Shown here one piece after another: positions 62,279 to 64,000 of a stretch of DNA of 64,000 nt. The stretch comes from an uncultured Erythrobacter sp. (lineage in GTDB: Bacteria; Pseudomonadota; Alphaproteobacteria; Sphingomonadales; Sphingomonadaceae), in the NCBI RefSeq assembly GCF_947492365.1, contig NZ_CANLMB010000001.1, forward strand, positions 62,001 through 126,000, in the 5' to 3' direction. Position numbers and translations under genes: made by a program. The first letter of the stretch is position 1. Each line of letters opens with the position of its first letter. Below the pieces are notes generated by a model, which was not told where the DNA came from, ran no database searches, and was given only the letters and a program-made list of their open reading frames with translations.

Positions 62279-62311
62279 CGGGGCTGATCCGCGCCTATTG
62301 GATCAGCCCCG
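62279..62311. terminator. bidirectional terminator
   Basis: CGGGGCTGATCC (62279-62290) pairs perfectly with GGATCAGCCCCG (62300-62311) around a nine-base loop, between the convergent MarR and tadC genes. On the minus strand TTTT follows; on the plus strand the T-run is interrupted. Confidence 0.85.
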
Positions 62312-62347
62312 CTAACTTTTGTGCTTTCCTACACGTGGTGTGCAGGG

Positions 62348-63352
62348 TTACTCCCGGTTGATCAGCGCGTCGGAGATCGAGCAGGCTGCCGGACCAAGAA
62401 TAACGATGAACAGCACCGGCAGAATGAACAGAATCAGCGGCACGGTCATAATCGCGGGCAGACGCGCAGCCTTCTCTTCGGCGCGCATCATCCGCTCGTT
62501 ACGGAATTCGGCCGAAAGAACACGCAATGCCGAAGCAAGCGGCGTACCGTATTTCTCGGTCTGGACCATGGTGGTGACCACGCCCTTCACCGCTTCGAGA
62601 TTGACGCGGTAGGCGAGGTTGGCAAACGCCATCTTGCGCTCGTTGAGGAAGGACAGTTCAATCGCGGTCAGCGCAAATTCGTCGCCCAGCTCGGGGTAAG
62701 CGCGGCCCAGTTCCTTGGCGACGCGGTTGAATGCGGCGTCAACGGTGAGGCCGGCTTCGGCGCAGATGACAAGGAGGTCGAGCGCGTCGGGAAGGCCCTT
62801 TTGGATCTCCAGCGTGCGCTTGGATGCCTTGTTGGAGAGGTACAGTTCAGGGCCTTTGTAGCCGAGGAAAACCATGGCTGCGAAGCCAAACAGCTTCTTG
62901 AGTGAGCCGTCGCCAAACTCGAAATAGTCGACCCAATAGAAGATGACGAAACCGATGAGGCCAAACACAATCGGCAGCACAGCGCGCAGACCGATGATGA
63001 TGACCGCGAGTTCCTTGTTGCGGTAGCCGGCATGGGCCAGCTTTTGCTGGACGACTTCGAGCTGGCTTTGCTGGAGGACATTCATCTTGCCCAGCGAATC
63101 CTTCACCTTGTCGGTGGTGTCGGATTTGCGGACTAGGCTGGCGCGCTTCTTGGTGCCGCCAGTGACAATGCCAGCTTTCAGCTCGTCACGCCGGTCGTTG
63201 AGCGATTTGACGCGCTTTGCCATCGGGTCCTTGATCGTCACCGCGGCATAGATCGCCATGATGACAGCAAAGGCAGCGAGGCCAGCAAGGATCGTCCCGA
63301 CGAGAACAACGTCGAAGCCGAGCAATGTGGGTCCGGGGGTCTGGTTAAGCAT
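62348..63352 (-). CDS. tadC: Tad pilus assembly membrane protein TadC
   Basis: A 334-residue GspF/TadC-type inner-membrane platform protein for Tad (tight-adherence) type IVc pili. An N-terminal helix (about 14-40) is followed by a cytoplasmic linker, two helices (about 118-170) and the T2SSF domain: GLPDALDLLVICAEAGLTVDAAFNRVAKEL, then FLNERKMAFANLAYRVNLEAVKGVVTTMVQTEKYGTPLASALRVLS, and a C-terminal helix (LPAIMTVPLILFILPVLFIVILGP). The upstream gene, 19 bases away, is tadB. Confidence 0.92.
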   Translation of the reverse strand: MLNQTPGPTLLGFDVVLVGTILAGLAAFAVIMAIYAAVTIKDPMAKRVKSLNDRRDELKAGIVTGGTKKRASLVRKSDTTDKVKDSLGKMNVLQQSQLEVVQQKLAHAGYRNKELAVIIIGLRAVLPIVFGLIGFVIFYWVDYFEFGDGSLKKLFGFAAMVFLGYKGPELYLSNKASKRTLEIQKGLPDALDLLVICAEAGLTVDAAFNRVAKELGRAYPELGDEFALTAIELSFLNERKMAFANLAYRVNLEAVKGVVTTMVQTEKYGTPLASALRVLSAEFRNERMMRAEEKAARLPAIMTVPLILFILPVLFIVILGPAACSISDALINRE

Positions 63353-63371
63353 GGTTCATGTGGCTCCCGGA

Positions 63372-64000
63372 TCAGATCTCGAAACTGACCATTTTGGCCA
63401 TGATGAATACGCCGATGCTCATCCACACCATGCCGCCAAGGCCGGCAACGATCAGGCGATCTTCGTAGAAGAAGCCGCCGATATAGTTCGGGTTGATCCA
63501 GTAGATCAGGCCGAAGACGATGAAGGGCAGCGATCCGACGATGTAAGCCGAGGCTTTCGATTCCGAGCTCATCGCGCGGATCTTGAGCTTCATCTGGCTT
63601 CGCTTGCGCAGCACGTCGGCGAGGTTCGACAGGGTCTCTGCCAGGTTACCACCGGTCTCGCGCTGGATGGCGAGTGTGATGCAGAAGAAGTTGAATTCAG
63701 GAATGCCAAGCCGGTCAGCGGTTTCCTGAAGCGAATCTTCCATCGTCTTACCGATCTTGATCCGCTCAACGATGCCTTTGAATTCGACGCCCACCGGGCC
63801 ATCGACTTCCTGCGCGACAACGCCGAGCGTTTCGGTCACCGGAAGGCCTGAACGCAGACCGCGCACAAGCAGCTCGATCGCGTCGGGGAACTTGGCGTTG
63901 AAATCATTGGTGCGCTTGTTGATGAAAAAGCCGACCACCAGATGCGGCAGGCCAAGCCCGATCACCGAACCAATGCCCAGTGACAGCAGAAAGGCTCCGC
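63372..64000 (-). CDS. tadB: Tad pilus assembly membrane protein TadB (partial)
   Basis: The C-terminal part (about 209 residues) of a TadB-like GspF-family protein, running off the right edge; the methionine near 63965 is internal because hydrophobic coding sequence continues to 64000 (FLLSLGIGSVIGLGLPHLVVGFF). The T2SSF domain is FPDAIELLVRGLRSGLPVTETLGVVAQEVDGPVG..., FFCITLAIQRETGGNLAETLSNLADVLRKRSQMKLKIRAMSSE. Two C-terminal helices follow. Forms the TadB-TadC platform with the next gene. Confidence 0.9.
   Translation of the reverse strand, partial: GAFLLSLGIGSVIGLGLPHLVVGFFINKRTNDFNAKFPDAIELLVRGLRSGLPVTETLGVVAQEVDGPVGVEFKGIVERIKIGKTMEDSLQETADRLGIPEFNFFCITLAIQRETGGNLAETLSNLADVLRKRSQMKLKIRAMSSESKASAYIVGSLPFIVFGLIYWINPNYIGGFFYEDRLIVAGLGGMVWMSIGVFIMAKMVSFEI

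Overview
The window looks like chromosomal DNA of a GC-rich alphaproteobacterium of the Sphingomonadales, most probably an Erythrobacter/Qipengyuania-type member of the Erythrobacteraceae. This rests on family-level recognition, not on a database search: large TonB-dependent receptors without dedicated regulators, a TorF-type putative porin, the TauE/SafE plus TIGR02186 pair, an ATP12-family chaperone, NfrB-like glycosyltransferase, Tad pilus genes, and the overall codon usage. I see no rRNA, tRNA, CRISPR array, insertion sequence or prophage. About 57 genes are supported, nearly all housekeeping or envelope functions.

Layout. 1-5 kb: trypsin-like exported protease (runs off the left edge), UDP-glucose dehydrogenase, PPP-type phosphatase, TorF-type porin. 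5-11 kb: glyoxalase-like protein, NhaA antiporter, an NfrB-like glycosyltransferase coupled to an unknown envelope protein, TauE/SafE exporter with TIGR02186 partner. 11-16.5 kb: a HerA-type ATPase facing an operon of queE, a TIR-transmembrane-periplasmic-binding receptor and a membrane-anchored unknown. 16.7-23.3 kb: valS, a large palindrome, then a four-gene Mla-type lipid transport operon (STAS-permease, ATPase, MlaD, lipoprotein). 23.3-26.5 kb: five tightly overlapping genes crcB, rluA-type, HAD phosphatase, small membrane protein, ATP12. 26.7-33.4 kb: rpsU, FKBP isomerase, DUF4153 membrane protein, gatC-gatA-lipoprotein-small membrane protein-gatB. 33.4-35.3 kb: DUF4287 protein, an ArsR/SRPBCC pair with a clear operator, small acidic protein. 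35.5-40.7 kb: M16 peptidase and penicillin acylase, both exported. 40.9-42.7 kb: a strikingly atypical Ser/Glu/Lys-rich protein. 42.8-56.5 kb: clpB, two TonB-dependent receptors, an S9 peptidase and three small exported or unknown proteins. 56.9-62.3 kb: fatty-acid/acyl-CoA genes (thiolase, SDR, crotonase), a MarR-ABM-cytochrome b561 operon and a second MarR gene, both regulators with palindromic candidate operators. 62.3-64 kb: tadC and partial tadB.

The most unusual contents are (i) the 604-residue lower-GC ORF at 40859-42673, with acidic and serine tracts, SP/SR dipeptides and a strongly basic C-terminus, unlike any ordinary bacterial protein around it and possibly a secreted effector; (ii) the one-polypeptide TIR receptor with an apparent extracytoplasmic amino-acid-binding-type domain at 13988-15784 with its membrane-anchored neighbour; and (iii) a perfect 32-bp inverted repeat at 19529-19609 within the divergent valS/mlaE intergenic region.
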